The notes beneath the pieces are model-generated. The model saw nothing but the letters and a program-made list of their open reading frames with translations, ran no database searches and was not told the origin of the DNA. From the NCBI GenBank assembly GCA_000696115.1, contig JJOH01000005.1, forward strand, positions 124,001-188,000: 64,000 nucleotides of DNA, written 5' to 3'. This document shows positions 24,537-34,265 of this stretch, in pieces. This DNA comes from Streptomyces olindensis (GTDB lineage Bacteria; Actinomycetota; Actinomycetes; Streptomycetales; Streptomycetaceae). Each line of letters begins with the position of its first letter. Position 1 is the stretch's first letter. The position numbers were made by a program, and so were the translations under genes.

Positions 24537-25661
24537 TTGATACGGATGGAATCAGTCACCAAGCGGTACCCGGACGGCACGGTGGCGGTCGACCGGCTCT
24601 CGCTGGAGATACCCGACCGCTCGATCACCGTCCTCGTCGGACCGTCGGGCTGCGGCAAGACGACCACCCTGCGCATGATCAACCGGATGGTCGAACCCAC
24701 CGAGGGAACCATCCTCCTCGACGGCGCGGACATCCAGCGACAGCCCGTCACCACCCTGCGCCGCTCCATGGGTTACGTCATCCAGAACGCCGGCCTCTTC
24801 CAGCACCGCACCATCGTCGACAACATCGCGACCGTGCCCCGCATGCTCGGCTGGGGCAAGCAGAAGGCCCGCGCCCGGGCGGCCGAGCTGATGGAGCGGG
24901 TGGGCCTGGACGCCGCGCTCGCCAAGCGGTACCCGTACCAGCTCTCCGGCGGCCAGCAGCAGCGCGTCGGCGTGGCCCGGGCGCTCGCCGCCGACCCGCC
25001 GGTGCTGCTCATGGACGAGCCGTTCTCCGCCGTCGACCCCGTGGTCCGCAAGGGCCTCCAGGACGAACTGCTGCGCATCCAGGACGAGCTGGGCAAGACC
25101 ATCGTCTTCGTCACCCACGACATCGACGAGGCGATCAAGCTCGGCACCATGGTCGCCGTGATGCGCACCGGCGGGCACCTCGCCCAGTACGCGCCGCCCG
25201 CCGAGCTGCTCTCCAGCCCCGCCGACGCCTTCGTCGAGGACTTCCTCGGCGCCGACCGCGGCATCCGGCGGCTGTCGTTCTTCCCGTCCGCGCGGCTGGA
25301 GTTGACGACCGCGCCGGTGATCCCGCTCGACGCCACCGCCGAGCAGATCGCCGCCCCCGCCGCGGACCACCTCCTGGTCACCGACGCGGACGGCCGCCCG
25401 CTCGGCTGGGGCGCGCCCCGCGACCTCACGGCCGGTGCCATCCGGCCAGGCGAACTCCTGCCGCACGGGCGGCCGTTCGTGCCGGGCACCGACTCGCTGC
25501 GGGCCGCCCTCGACTGCGCCGTGCTCTCCCCGACCGGCTGGGCCGTCGCCGTGGACGCCGACGGGCGGGTGACCGGAGTGGTCTCGCAGCAGACCATCGG
25601 GGAGGCGATCCGCAGCGCCCACGCCGCCGACCACGCCGACGAGGCCAAGGTCTCGTCGTGA
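24537..25661 (+). CDS. Glycine-betaine/choline-type osmoprotectant ABC transporter ATPase (OpuCA-like)
   Basis: This ATP-binding subunit has 374 residues: Walker [10 protein letters not shown] (about 33-41), signature [15 protein letters not shown], Walker [13 protein letters not shown] and the H-loop VTHDIDEA. The C-terminal 120 residues form a degenerate CBS-like regulatory region ([28 protein letters not shown]), as in OpuCA-type ATPases that sense ionic strength. A TTG at 24537 gives the family N-terminus [15 protein letters not shown]; the ATG at 24546 is the alternative. It is first of a four-gene operon with overlapping junctions. Confidence 0.92.
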   Translation: MIRMESVTKRYPDGTVAVDRLSLEIPDRSITVLVGPSGCGKTTTLRMINRMVEPTEGTILLDGADIQRQPVTTLRRSMGYVIQNAGLFQHRTIVDNIATVPRMLGWGKQKARARAAELMERVGLDAALAKRYPYQLSGGQQQRVGVARALAADPPVLLMDEPFSAVDPVVRKGLQDELLRIQDELGKTIVFVTHDIDEAIKLGTMVAVMRTGGHLAQYAPPAELLSSPADAFVEDFLGADRGIRRLSFFPSARLELTTAPVIPLDATAEQIAAPAADHLLVTDADGRPLGWGAPRDLTAGAIRPGELLPHGRPFVPGTDSLRAALDCAVLSPTGWAVAVDADGRVTGVVSQQTIGEAIRSAHAADHADEAKVSS

Positions 25662-26365
25662 ACGGCTTCCTCGACGGTTCCTTCGACATCCCGAGCGACC
25701 TCCAGCACAGCTGGCTCGGCCTGATCGGGCTGCATCTGCGCGAGGCGCTGCTGCCGGTCCTGGCCGGGCTGCTGCTCGCGCTGCCGCTCGCCCAGCTGTG
25801 CGTCCGGTTCCGCTGGCTGTACCCGCCCGTGCTCGGCGCCACCACCGTCCTCTACGCCATCCCGTCGCTGGCCTTCTTCGTCGTCCTCATCGACTACACC
25901 GGCCAGACCGAGCTGACCGTGATGATCCCGCTGGCCGTGTACAGCCTCGTGGTGCTCGTCCCGGCCATCGTCGACGGGGTGCGCTCGGTGCCGCAGGAGA
26001 CCCTGGCCGCCGCCACCGCCATGGGCTTCGGGCCCGTACGCCGCTATCTCCAGGTGCAGTTGCCGATCGCCGTGCCCGCCATCATGGCCGGGCTGCGGGT
26101 CGCCACCGCCTCCAGCATCTCGCTGGTCAGCGTCGGCGCCCTGATCGGCAACCAGGGCGCGCTCGGCAACCTGCTCGCCGCCGCGCAGAAGTACGACCGC
26201 CCCGAACTGGCCGTCAACTCCGTGCTCACCACGGCCGCCCTGGCCATCGTGTGCGACGCCCTGCTGGTCCTGCTCCGCGTCGCGCTGACCCCCTGGATGC
26301 CGAACGGCAGGCGCCCGAGGACGGCCGCGCGGCAACGGCCCGTGCCCGAGGACGTGATCCGGTGA
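25658..26365 (+). CDS. Osmoprotectant ABC transporter permease 1
   Basis: This 235-residue channel subunit of the OpuCB/ProW type has six hydrophobic segments. The conserved permease loop is [20 protein letters not shown] and the motif [17 protein letters not shown] follows. The GTG at 25658 overlaps the ATPase stop by 4 bases and is itself followed by a 4-base overlap with the second permease, so the three products are made in balanced amounts. Confidence 0.92.
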   Translation: MNGFLDGSFDIPSDLQHSWLGLIGLHLREALLPVLAGLLLALPLAQLCVRFRWLYPPVLGATTVLYAIPSLAFFVVLIDYTGQTELTVMIPLAVYSLVVLVPAIVDGVRSVPQETLAAATAMGFGPVRRYLQVQLPIAVPAIMAGLRVATASSISLVSVGALIGNQGALGNLLAAAQKYDRPELAVNSVLTTAALAIVCDALLVLLRVALTPWMPNGRRPRTAARQRPVPEDVIR

Positions 26366-27027
26366 ACGTACTGAACTTCGTCAACGCCTTCTTCAGCGAC
26401 AGCGCCCACTGGCACGGCTACGACGGCATCCCGCAACGCCTCCTGGAACACGTCCGGTACTCGCTGCTGGCGCTGGCGCTCGCCGCCGCGATCGGCCTGC
26501 CCGTCGGCCTGCTGACCGGGCACACCGGGCGGGGCGGCAACGCCCTCGCGTTCATCGCCACCGCCGCCCGCGCGCTGCCCAGTTTCGGTCTGCTGGTGCT
26601 CATCGTCATCCTCATGGGCTTCGGCCTGCTGCCCGTGATGATCCCGCTGGTCATCCTCGCCGTCCCGCCGATCCTGGTGACCACCTACGAGGCGGTCCGC
26701 TCCGTCGACCCCGCCCCGGTCGACGCCGCCCGCGGCATGGGCATGCGGGAGTCGCGGATCCTCTTCCAGGTCGAACTGCCCGTCGCCCTGCCGCTGATCC
26801 TCAGCGGCCTGCGCTCGGCGGCCATCCAGATCGTGTCGACCGCCACCATCGCCGCGTACGTCAGTCTCGGCGGCCTCGGCCGGTACATCGTCGACGGGCT
26901 CTACCAGCGCGACTACGAGAAGGTCGTCGGCGGCGCCACGCTGGTCGCCGTCCTGGCACTCGTCACGCTGGCCGTGTTCTGGGCGGCGGGCCGCCTGGCC
27001 GTGTCGCCGGGGGTGCGCCGCCGCTGA
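26362..27027 (+). CDS. Osmoprotectant ABC transporter permease 2
   Basis: This is the second channel subunit, 221 residues, paired with the preceding one. It has the family motif [19 protein letters not shown] and a C-terminal [20 protein letters not shown] segment. The GTG at 26362 overlaps the previous stop (GTGA). The family normally works as a heterodimer with one ATPase dimer and a binding protein, all present here. Confidence 0.92.
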   Translation: MNVLNFVNAFFSDSAHWHGYDGIPQRLLEHVRYSLLALALAAAIGLPVGLLTGHTGRGGNALAFIATAARALPSFGLLVLIVILMGFGLLPVMIPLVILAVPPILVTTYEAVRSVDPAPVDAARGMGMRESRILFQVELPVALPLILSGLRSAAIQIVSTATIAAYVSLGGLGRYIVDGLYQRDYEKVVGGATLVAVLALVTLAVFWAAGRLAVSPGVRRR

Positions 27028-27104
27028 CACCCCCACGACCTCTGCAAGAAACCGTGACCAGGCTGCTCTTGACTGACCGTAAAGCGGCTGGATTGGATCG
27101 GTGG

Positions 27105-28061
27105 ATGACTTCTACCGCGAAGAGCAGCTGGTCCAGAACGAGGCACACCGGCGCGGCGGCCGTCGCGCTCACCGCCGCTGCGGCGCTGCTCGCGGGCTGT
27201 TCGTCCGGCGACACCTCCGACAACCCCCTGGCCGGCGAGAAGGCGAAGGCCGGCACCGTCGTCGTCGGCTCCAACAACTTCGCCGAGAGCACCCTGCTCG
27301 CCGACATCTACGGCGAGGCCCTCAAGGCCAAGGGCATCAAGGTCACCTACAAGCACAACATCGGCAGCCGCGAGACCACCTACGGCCTGATGAAGAACGG
27401 CACCGTCACCGTGCTGCCGGAGTACAACGGCTCGCTGCTCGCCTACCTGGACCCCAAGGCCGAGCAGAAGTCCGCCGAGGCGGTGAACGAGGCCGTCAAG
27501 GCCAAGCTCGACAAGAAGCTGACGATCCTTCAGTCCTCGCCCGCCGAGGACAAGGACTCGGTCACCGTCAACGCCCAGACGGCGAAGAAGTACAAGCTGA
27601 CGTCCTCCTCCACGCTCGCGGACCTCAAGGAGGCCGCCCCGGACCTGGTGATCGGCGGTTCGCCCGAGTTCCAGACACGGCACCAGGGCCTGGAGGGCCT
27701 GAAGTCCGTGTACGGCCTGGAGTTCAAGTCCTTCAAGGCGCTCGACGCGGGCGGCCCGCTGACCCAGGCGGCGCTGACCCGGAACACCGTGCAGGCCGCG
27801 GACATCTTCACCACGGACCCGACCATCGTGAAGGAGAAGTTCGTCGTCCTGAAGGACCCCGAGAACCTCTTCGGGTTCGCCAACGTGACCCCGCTGGTCC
27901 ACAAGAGCGGCCTGTCCAAGGAAGGCGTCGACGCCCTCGACGCAGTCTCCGCCAAGCTGGACACGAAGACGCTCCTGGAGCTGGACGCGCAGGTGCAGCT
28001 GGAGAAGAAGGACCCGCTGGACGTGGCCAAGACGTGGCTGAAGTCGGCGGGTCTGGCCTGA
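27105..28061 (+). CDS. Osmoprotectant ABC transporter substrate-binding lipoprotein (OpuCC/ProX-like)
   Basis: This 318-residue lipoprotein binds quaternary amines such as glycine betaine or choline for the preceding transporter. Signal MTSTAKSSWSRTRHTGAAAV leads to the lipobox LLAGC. The OpuAC-type fold begins TVVVGSNNFAESTLLADIY and includes GLMKNGTVTVLPEYNGSLL and NTVQAADIFTTDP. The ATG at 27105 gives a compact signal peptide; the GTG at 27054 is possible but adds 17 residues with no clear ribosome site. A 77-base gap separates it from the second permease. Confidence 0.92.
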   Translation: MTSTAKSSWSRTRHTGAAAVALTAAAALLAGCSSGDTSDNPLAGEKAKAGTVVVGSNNFAESTLLADIYGEALKAKGIKVTYKHNIGSRETTYGLMKNGTVTVLPEYNGSLLAYLDPKAEQKSAEAVNEAVKAKLDKKLTILQSSPAEDKDSVTVNAQTAKKYKLTSSSTLADLKEAAPDLVIGGSPEFQTRHQGLEGLKSVYGLEFKSFKALDAGGPLTQAALTRNTVQAADIFTTDPTIVKEKFVVLKDPENLFGFANVTPLVHKSGLSKEGVDALDAVSAKLDTKTLLELDAQVQLEKKDPLDVAKTWLKSAGLA

Positions 28062-28185
28062 CCGCGCCGCCCGTCACGATGCGGTAACGGGCCCGGCCGG
28101 CTCCGGAGGGGACCGAACGCGGGCCGGGGGTGGGGCGTCACAGGGACGGAACCATCCCCGGTCACCGCGAACCCCTGGGAGCGTC

Positions 28186-29103
28186 ATGCGCACCGACATG
28201 ACCCGCACGGCCCGCCTCCTCCTCGTCCTCGCCCTGTCCGCCGCCGGAGCCGCTGCCGCCGCGGGGTGCGGCTCGGCGGAGGCCGGCGGCACCGAACCGG
28301 AACCGGCCCCGCGCACCGGCCAGCGCGCCCAGCAGGTCGCCGACGCCTGGGACGGCTCGCGGGCGGCCGCGAAGTGGCGCGAGGGCTACCACCCTGTGGC
28401 ACCGGTCGTCCAGCTGCCCGGGACCGGCCTCCTCCGCGACGATGCCGACCGGCGCGCCTACGAGATCGGCAACTTCGACCTGCGGACGAAGCTCCCCGCC
28501 GCCCCTGGCGGCAACGGACGGGTGACCTGGCCGGGCGGGGCCTCGCTCACCATGCCCCTCATGGACGCCGAGCAGGCCTACCGGACCCTGGACCGCGCCG
28601 ACAGCCCCGGACCGCGCCTGACCGTGACCGGGGCGAGGCGGGGCGAGATGACCGTGGCCACCAGCCGCGGCCCGGCGACCGTCCCCGCCTGGCTGTTCAC
28701 GCTGGAGGGCTACGACAGCCCGCTCGCACGCGCCGCGGTGAACCCCTCCCGGCCTCCCGCGCCACCGATCGGGCCGCTCGGGCAGGACGTGCCCACCGAC
28801 GTGCTGGCGCCGCTCGGCGGCCTGACCGGGGTCGCCGGGGACGGCCGGTCCCTCACCGTCGTGGCCCACCACGGATCCTGCGACGACGGCCCCGTGGTGG
28901 ACGTGCTGGAGACGAAGGGCAGTGTCGTGTTGTCCGCCGCCGTGACGGGCGTCCAGGACGGTCCCTGCACGACCGAGCTGCGCGGGAAGAACGTGACGGT
29001 GAGGCTGGCCGGGCCGGTCGGCGACCGCGTCGTCCTGGACGCCTTCACGGGCCGCCCCGTGCCGTACACCGACCGGACCGGGGCCGCACACGCCCGGAGC
29101 TGA
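28186..29103 (+). CDS. Hypothetical secreted lipoprotein
   Basis: I do not recognise a family in this 305-residue protein. It has a signal peptide ending in the lipobox AAGC (near residue 28), then a mature part with WDGSRAAAKWREGYHPV and later HHGSCDDGPVVDVLETKG and VQDGPCTTELRGK, where two Cys (plus the lipid Cys) could form a disulfide. The rest looks like beta-rich extracellular structure. GGGAG precedes the ATG. It is convergent with cvnD, with only 12 bases between the stop codons. Confidence 0.75.
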   Translation: MRTDMTRTARLLLVLALSAAGAAAAAGCGSAEAGGTEPEPAPRTGQRAQQVADAWDGSRAAAKWREGYHPVAPVVQLPGTGLLRDDADRRAYEIGNFDLRTKLPAAPGGNGRVTWPGGASLTMPLMDAEQAYRTLDRADSPGPRLTVTGARRGEMTVATSRGPATVPAWLFTLEGYDSPLARAAVNPSRPPAPPIGPLGQDVPTDVLAPLGGLTGVAGDGRSLTVVAHHGSCDDGPVVDVLETKGSVVLSAAVTGVQDGPCTTELRGKNVTVRLAGPVGDRVVLDAFTGRPVPYTDRTGAAHARS

Positions 29104-29115
29104 GCCTGCCTCGGC

Positions 29116-29700
29116 TCAGGCCTGCACCGCCGACGCGATCAACTGGTCGATCAGTGCGATCAGCACGTCCCGGCACGACTCCCGGTCCCGCGCGTCGCAC
29201 AGCAGCACCTTCACGTGCTCCGGCACGGCGAGCGCCTCCCGGATGTCCTCGGGCGGGTAGGGGTGCTCGCCGTGGAAGCCGTTGACGCCCACGACGAACG
29301 GGATGCCCCGGCGTTCGAAGAAGTCGATCGCGGCGAAGCTCGACTCGGGTCTGCGGACGTCGACCAGGACCACCGCGCCGAGCGCGCCGAGGGCCAGGTC
29401 GTTCCACATGAACCAGAACCGCTGCTGCCCCGGCGTACCGAACAGGTAGAGCACCAGGTCCTGGCTGATGGTGATGCGGCCGAAGTCCAGGGCCACGGTG
29501 GTGGCCCGCTTCTCCTCGATGCCGTCGAGGTCGTCGACGCCCAGACCGGCCATGGTCAGGGGTTCCTCGGTGCGCAGCGGGACGATCTCGCTGACCGACC
29601 CGACCAGGGTGGTCTTGCCGACGCCGAAGCCCCCGGCGATGAGGATCTTGACCGTGTCGGGTGCCGTGTGCGCGTCAGTGGCGGGGTCAGAGCCGGCCAA
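29116..29700 (-). CDS. cvnD: Conservon GTPase CvnD
   Basis: This Ras-like small GTPase of Streptomyces conservons has 194 residues: P-loop GGFGVGKTTLVGSV, switch region TTVALDFGRI, G3 in LFGTPGQQRFWFMW, and a GVNGFHG element at the guanine-specificity site. It starts at a TTG (29700) that overlaps the end of cvnC by 14 bases, with AGGGACGG upstream; no better start exists before the P-loop. Conservons act as membrane-linked sensing complexes that resemble eukaryotic G-protein modules and influence development and antibiotic production. Confidence 0.93.
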   Translation of the reverse strand: MAGSDPATDAHTAPDTVKILIAGGFGVGKTTLVGSVSEIVPLRTEEPLTMAGLGVDDLDGIEEKRATTVALDFGRITISQDLVLYLFGTPGQQRFWFMWNDLALGALGAVVLVDVRRPESSFAAIDFFERRGIPFVVGVNGFHGEHPYPPEDIREALAVPEHVKVLLCDARDRESCRDVLIALIDQLIASAVQA

Positions 29701-30046
29701 GGCCGTCCCTCACTTTCTGCAGCAGGTCCAGGTCCGGAGCGGTACGGGAGACGGGGCGGGGCGGGCGGACGGTGATCCGGCCCGCCTCCAGCAGGTCGCA
29801 GAGCAGGATGACGACCACACTCACCGGGAGGTCGAGCCGGGCGGCCAGCTCCGCCACGGCGACCGGCTCGGCGCACAACCGGAGGATCCGGGTGTGCTCG
29901 GGCTGCGGCCGGGTCGCCGTGTCGGGCGGCGGATCGACCGCGGTCACCGTCGCGATGAGCGTGAAGTCGGCACGGCTGGGCCGGGTCCGGCCCCCGGTCA
30001 GTGCGAACGGCCGTACGAGCCGGCCCGCCGAATCGCCTCCGCCCAC
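29687..30046 (-). CDS. cvnC: Conservon protein CvnC (DUF742)
   Basis: This 119-residue DUF742 protein starts GRLVRPFALTGGRTRPS and contains a winged-helix-like segment (VAELAARLDLPVSVVVILLCDLLEAG). CvnC is a core conservon component of unknown biochemical role. The GTG at 30046 is immediately after the cvnB stop. Confidence 0.92.
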   Translation of the reverse strand: MGGGDSAGRLVRPFALTGGRTRPSRADFTLIATVTAVDPPPDTATRPQPEHTRILRLCAEPVAVAELAARLDLPVSVVVILLCDLLEAGRITVRPPRPVSRTAPDLDLLQKVRDGLGRL

Positions 30047-30047
30047 C

Positions 30048-30479
30048 TCACACGCCGGGGTCGACGACGGGTCCGGCCACGCCCCGCGGTGCCGCGCTGA
30101 GGTGCTCGCCGATCTTCTTCACCAGCATGTTCATCTGGTACGCCACCACGCCGACGTCCGCGCCCGGCCCGGTCAGCACGACCAGATGGGCGCCCGGACC
30201 GGCGGAGGTCAGGATCAGGTAGCTGTTGGCCATCTCGATGAGCGCCTGGCGCACCGGACCGCCCCGGAAGTCCATGCTGACGCCCTTGCTGAGGCTCATC
30301 AGCCCGGACGCGGTCGCCGCGAGCCGCTCGGCGTCGTCGCGCAGGAACCCGGTGGACTTGCTGACCACCAGGCCGTCCTCGGAGAGCACCACGGCCTGGT
30401 TCACGTCGGCGACCCGCTCCACGAGTCCGGTCAGCAGCTGGTCGAGCTGGGTGTGCGTGGCGGGGATGGGGCGTGTCAT
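30048..30479 (-). CDS. cvnB: Conservon protein CvnB (Roadblock/LC7)
   Basis: This 143-residue Roadblock/LC7-domain protein (LDQLLTGLVERVADVNQAVV, then VVLSEDGLVVSKS) is homologous to MglB-type regulators of small GTPases and probably acts on CvnD. AAGGA precedes the ATG at 30479. It follows cvnA by 14 bases. Confidence 0.93.
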   Translation of the reverse strand: MTRPIPATHTQLDQLLTGLVERVADVNQAVVLSEDGLVVSKSTGFLRDDAERLAATASGLMSLSKGVSMDFRGGPVRQALIEMANSYLILTSAGPGAHLVVLTGPGADVGVVAYQMNMLVKKIGEHLSAAPRGVAGPVVDPGV

Positions 30480-30493
30480 TGCGGTGTCCTTCG

Positions 30494-32866
30494 TCAGCGG
30501 TCGGCGGGCGGAGTCGAGGGGACGGGATCGGCGGCGGCCTGCCGGGGTGGTGCGGCCGTCTCCGGAGCGGACGGCGGCTCGCCGTCGTCGTCACGGGCCC
30601 GGAGCGTGCCGCGCTGGAAGCCGGCCAGGGAGGAGGCGGCGGCTTCCGCGGTGAAGTCGTCGAGGGAGCCGTCGTCGCCCGCGGGCGCGGCCTCCTCGCG
30701 CAGCTCCTCCACCAGGCTGGTCTGCGGCACCCGGCGGGGGAGCGGGGCGAGGCCGTCGCGGCGGGGGATGACCGTGCGGGCGGCGGGCGCGGCGGCGGAG
30801 GCCGTCCGGGCCGTGACGAGCGGCCGGGGCTCGCGGGGGGACGCCGCGCCGGCCTCCGCGGCGGCGGCCGTGTCCCGCGGGGCGTCGGTGTCTGTCATGG
30901 GTTCCGTGTTCCGCGCCGTCGGCGCACTGGAGTCCGGGACCTCCCGGACCACGATCTCGTGCGGGATCAGCACGATCGCCGTGGTCCCGCCGTACGGCGA
31001 CGAGCGCAGGGTGACGGCGATGCCGTGCCGGTGGGCCAGCTGGGCGATCACGAACATGCCGAGACGCAGGTCGTCGGCGAGTGCCACCACGTCGAACTGC
31101 GGGGGCACCGCCAGCTGTTCGTTGAAGGACGTGTAGTCCTCCTCCGACATCCCCAGGCCCCGGTCCTCGACCTCGACGGCCAGGCCCTTGGCCACCATCC
31201 CGGCCCGCACGCTGACGGGGCTCGGGGCGGGGGAGTACGTCGTCGCGTTGTCGATGAGCTCGGCCAGCAGGTGGATGACGTCGGCCACCGCGGGCGGGGC
31301 GACGTACACCTCCTCCTCGGTGTGCACCTCCACCCGCTGGTACTCGGCGACCTCGCCGACCGCGCCGCGCAGGATGTCGATCAGCGCGACAGGCTCGGTC
31401 CAGCTGCGGCCGGGCCGTTCGCCGCTGACGATGACGAGGTTCTCCTCGTAGCGGCGCAACTGGCTGGCCGTGGAGTCCAGTTCGTAGAGGCCCTTGAGGA
31501 TGTCCGGGTCGGTGTGCTCGCGCTCCAGCGTGTCGAGCTTGCTCAGCTGGAGGTTGACCAGGTTCTGGCTCTGCCGCGCGATGCCCAGGATGATCTTCTG
31601 GAAGCCGCGCCGGGTGTCGGCGAGTTCGACCGCGGTGTGCACGGCCGTGCGCTGGGCGGTGTTGAACGCCTGCGCCACCTGCCCGAGTTCGTCGTGCCCG
31701 TAGTCCAGCGGCGCCGTCGCCGACTCCGGGTCGACCGTCTCGCCCCGCTCCAGCCGGGCCACCACGTCGGGCAGCCGCTCCTGCGCGAGGCTGACGGCGG
31801 CCCGGCGCAGGCCGCGCAGCCGCCGGGACAGCGAGCGGGTGATCCGCCAGGACATGCCGACGCACAGCAGCAGCGCGAGCAGCCCGCCGGCGCTCAGCAG
31901 CGCCGCCTTGAGCAGCAGCCCGTCGGCCTTGTCGGCGCTGCGTTCCAGCAGTCCGTTCGTCTGCTCCTGGATGAGGCCCGCGTACTGCTCGGACAGCGTG
32001 TCCATGGCGGCGTTCCACCGCTTCTGCGTGTCCGGCAGGGCGATCCGGTCCGCGTCGGCACTGGAGTTCCGGGCCGCCAGCACCTGGTCCTCGATGGACT
32101 GCAGCGTCTGCCACTCCCGGCTCGCCAGGATCCGCTCGGTCTGCGCCTTGGCACTGCCGGTCAGCTGCGGCACGACCTGGTCCTGGACCAGCCAGCGCCG
32201 CGTGTTCACCAGCTCGGTGAACTGCGTCCAGGCCTGGTCGTCCAGATGCCCCGTCGGCCAGGCCAGCGTCAGCTGCGCGTCCTCCCGGGAGACCAGCTCC
32301 GCCGCGTGCTCCAGCCCGACCAGCGGGCCGGCCTGCGAGGTGAGGTCGCCGTCGTCGACCTGGGACAGCTCCTGGAAGGCGTGGATCTGGTCGTCGATGA
32401 TCGAGGAGTACTGGTCCAGGGCCTGCTGGGGGGTGATGTCGGTGGGCTGGTCGACCTGGTCCCGGTAGTACTCCAGGCTGCCCACCGAGCCCAGCACCGA
32501 GTACAGCCGGTCGGAGATGCGCGAGGGCGCCTTCTCGATCGCGTCCGCCTGCCCGACCAGCTTCGCGACGGCCTTGTCGGTCTCCTCGCGCTGCGCGTCG
32601 AGCGCGGCCCGGGAGCCGTGCGGCGAGGCCAGCCAGGCCGCCGACAGGCTGCGCTCCCGCTGCAGCGCGAGCGTGGCGTCGGTGCCCATGGCACCGGTCG
32701 ACCGGCTCAGCTCCGTCTGGTCACGCAGCCGCAGCCCCTCCGAGAACATCTGGATGGTCGTCACGCCCCACATCGCGGCGAGGGTGACGCTGGGCACCAG
32801 GGCCAGGAGGACCAGGGAGAGGCGAATGGAACCGAGACGGCGCCGGGCACCTGTCCGTCGAGACAT
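30494..32866 (-). CDS. cvnA: Conservon sensor histidine-kinase-like protein CvnA
   Basis: This 790-residue membrane sensor has TM1 at about 15-38, a large extracytoplasmic nitrate/nitrite-sensor-like (NIT) helical domain (about 50-300), TM2 at about 315-337, HAMP and a HATPase domain (LLAELIDNATTYSPAPSPV, then VEDRGLGMSEEDY). The C-terminal tail of about 160 residues is Ala/Pro-rich and disordered. A canonical HisKA His is not evident, as in other CvnA proteins. The ATG at 32866 (MSRRTGARRRLGSIRLSL) has AGGAC upstream; the longer frame is Arg/Pro-rich. It heads the cvnABCD unit; no cytochrome P450 (cvnE) gene follows. Confidence 0.92.
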   Translation of the reverse strand: MSRRTGARRRLGSIRLSLVLLALVPSVTLAAMWGVTTIQMFSEGLRLRDQTELSRSTGAMGTDATLALQRERSLSAAWLASPHGSRAALDAQREETDKAVAKLVGQADAIEKAPSRISDRLYSVLGSVGSLEYYRDQVDQPTDITPQQALDQYSSIIDDQIHAFQELSQVDDGDLTSQAGPLVGLEHAAELVSREDAQLTLAWPTGHLDDQAWTQFTELVNTRRWLVQDQVVPQLTGSAKAQTERILASREWQTLQSIEDQVLAARNSSADADRIALPDTQKRWNAAMDTLSEQYAGLIQEQTNGLLERSADKADGLLLKAALLSAGGLLALLLCVGMSWRITRSLSRRLRGLRRAAVSLAQERLPDVVARLERGETVDPESATAPLDYGHDELGQVAQAFNTAQRTAVHTAVELADTRRGFQKIILGIARQSQNLVNLQLSKLDTLEREHTDPDILKGLYELDSTASQLRRYEENLVIVSGERPGRSWTEPVALIDILRGAVGEVAEYQRVEVHTEEEVYVAPPAVADVIHLLAELIDNATTYSPAPSPVSVRAGMVAKGLAVEVEDRGLGMSEEDYTSFNEQLAVPPQFDVVALADDLRLGMFVIAQLAHRHGIAVTLRSSPYGGTTAIVLIPHEIVVREVPDSSAPTARNTEPMTDTDAPRDTAAAAEAGAASPREPRPLVTARTASAAAPAARTVIPRRDGLAPLPRRVPQTSLVEELREEAAPAGDDGSLDDFTAEAAASSLAGFQRGTLRARDDDGEPPSAPETAAPPRQAAADPVPSTPPADR

Positions 32867-32989
32867 CGTCGTCCTAGGGCGATCAGCGGGGAGCGAGGAA
32901 CGGGGAAGCGGAACGGTCGTGCGGGCGGGGGGACGGGCGCGGGAGGGGTGGCGTGCCGGGCGCGGCACATGGGATGCGCAGGATGTTAT

Positions 32990-33009
32990 CCGTACAAGTG
33001 GACGTACGG
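32990..33009. promoter_or_regulatory. Dyad between cvnA and the sugar-binding lipoprotein
   Basis: CCGTAC (32990-32995) and GTACGG (33004-33009) form a 6-base inverted repeat with an 8-base spacer, 124 bases upstream of cvnA. On the cvnA strand TTGTACGGATAACAT overlaps it, and TAACAT could be a -10 box. It is a possible operator in the cvnA promoter. Confidence 0.35.
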
Positions 33010-33057
33010 GCCGGGCCTGACCGAATCTTTGGCGACACCGTCACAGGAAGGACCCGG

Positions 33058-34062
33058 TCACCGGGTCCCCGCGGCGGCGAACCGTGCCACCGCGGACACG
33101 TTCGACCGGGTCACGAAGGCCGGACCGGTGAGCACGGGCGACACCCCGCCGCCGCTGATGTTGCCGTTGGTCCGGTACAGCCACAGGGCGTCCACCGCCA
33201 GGTAGCCCTGCAGATACGGCTGCTGGTCCACGGCGAACTGCACCTCGCCGCGCCGGACCGCCTCGACCACGTCCTTGTTGAGGTCGAAGGTGGCGACCTT
33301 GGCCCTGCTGCCGGCCTGCCGCACCGCCTTGACGGCGCTGAGCCCGTACTGGGCGCCCAGGGTGACGACCTCGTCGATGCTCGAGTCCTGCCGCAGCCGG
33401 GACGCGATCGTGGCGGTCACCGCGTTCATGTCGCTGCCGTCCACGTACAGGTTGTCGGTCTCGCCGCCGAACGACTTGCGCACCCCGGCGCAGCGGGCCT
33501 CCAGCGCCACGTTGCCCCGCTCGTGCACCACGCACAGGGCGTGCTTGGCCCGGAGGCCGTCCAGCTTGTCGCCGACGGCCCGGCCCGCGACGGACTCGTC
33601 CTGCCCGAAGTACTCCAGCAGCCCTGTCGGCCGCCAGGCGTCGATGCCGGAGTTGAGCCCGACGACGGGTATGCCGGCGGCCTTGGCCTGGGCGACGGGG
33701 CCGCGCATCGCCGCCGGCTTGGCCAGCGTCACGGCGATGCCGTCGACCTTGTCGTGGACCGCGTCCCGCACCAGATCGGCCTGCGCGAGCGGGTCGGCGT
33801 CGCTGGCGTACGTCAGGTCGATGCCGTCCTTGGCGGCCGCCGCCTCGGCACCCCGGCGCACCAGGTCCCAGAACGCGTCGCCCTTGCCGCCGTGCGTGAT
33901 GAGGGCGACCTTCATCCCGGCGCCGGACCCGCCCGCGGGGTCCGCGTCGTCCCCGGTCGTGCCGAGGACGGAGCAGCCGGACACGAGCAGGCACACGGCG
34001 GACGCCAGGGCCGCGAGACGGGCGAGTCTCCCGGCGGCGTGCGGCGGGGGAGGAGTGTTCAT
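33058..34062 (-). CDS. Orphan sugar-binding lipoprotein (periplasmic-binding protein 4 type, RbsB-like)
   Basis: This 334-residue lipoprotein has a lipobox VSGC (about residue 29) and a periplasmic-binding domain of the ribose/galactose type (KVALITHGGKGDAFWDLVRRG, VDGIAVTLAKPAAM, GIPVVGLNSGIDAW, VATFDLNKDVVEAV). No permease or ATPase gene is next to it, so it is either a receptor or works with a distant importer. Its position just upstream of cvnABCD and on the same strand raises the possibility that it feeds a ligand signal to CvnA; that is inference. The ATG at 34062 follows GAGGTCC; the very long upstream frame runs through other genes and is spurious. Confidence 0.88.
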   Translation of the reverse strand: MNTPPPPHAAGRLARLAALASAVCLLVSGCSVLGTTGDDADPAGGSGAGMKVALITHGGKGDAFWDLVRRGAEAAAAKDGIDLTYASDADPLAQADLVRDAVHDKVDGIAVTLAKPAAMRGPVAQAKAAGIPVVGLNSGIDAWRPTGLLEYFGQDESVAGRAVGDKLDGLRAKHALCVVHERGNVALEARCAGVRKSFGGETDNLYVDGSDMNAVTATIASRLRQDSSIDEVVTLGAQYGLSAVKAVRQAGSRAKVATFDLNKDVVEAVRRGEVQFAVDQQPYLQGYLAVDALWLYRTNGNISGGGVSPVLTGPAFVTRSNVSAVARFAAAGTR

Positions 34063-34265
34063 GAGGGGCGGACCTCGCTGTGCGGCCGAGCAAGAGCAGG
34101 AGGAGAGCGCGGGCGGGCCGCGGGATGGGCGCCGGCCGGATGACTCTCGCTGGCCCGGAGCCAACCGTGTGTGACCACCGGTCGTCAAGTGAGCGGCCAC
34201 ATGCCGTGAGTTGATGCTGCCGCATCGTGATGATCTGTCCGACCGGCCGAACGGCGAGGTTCCGC

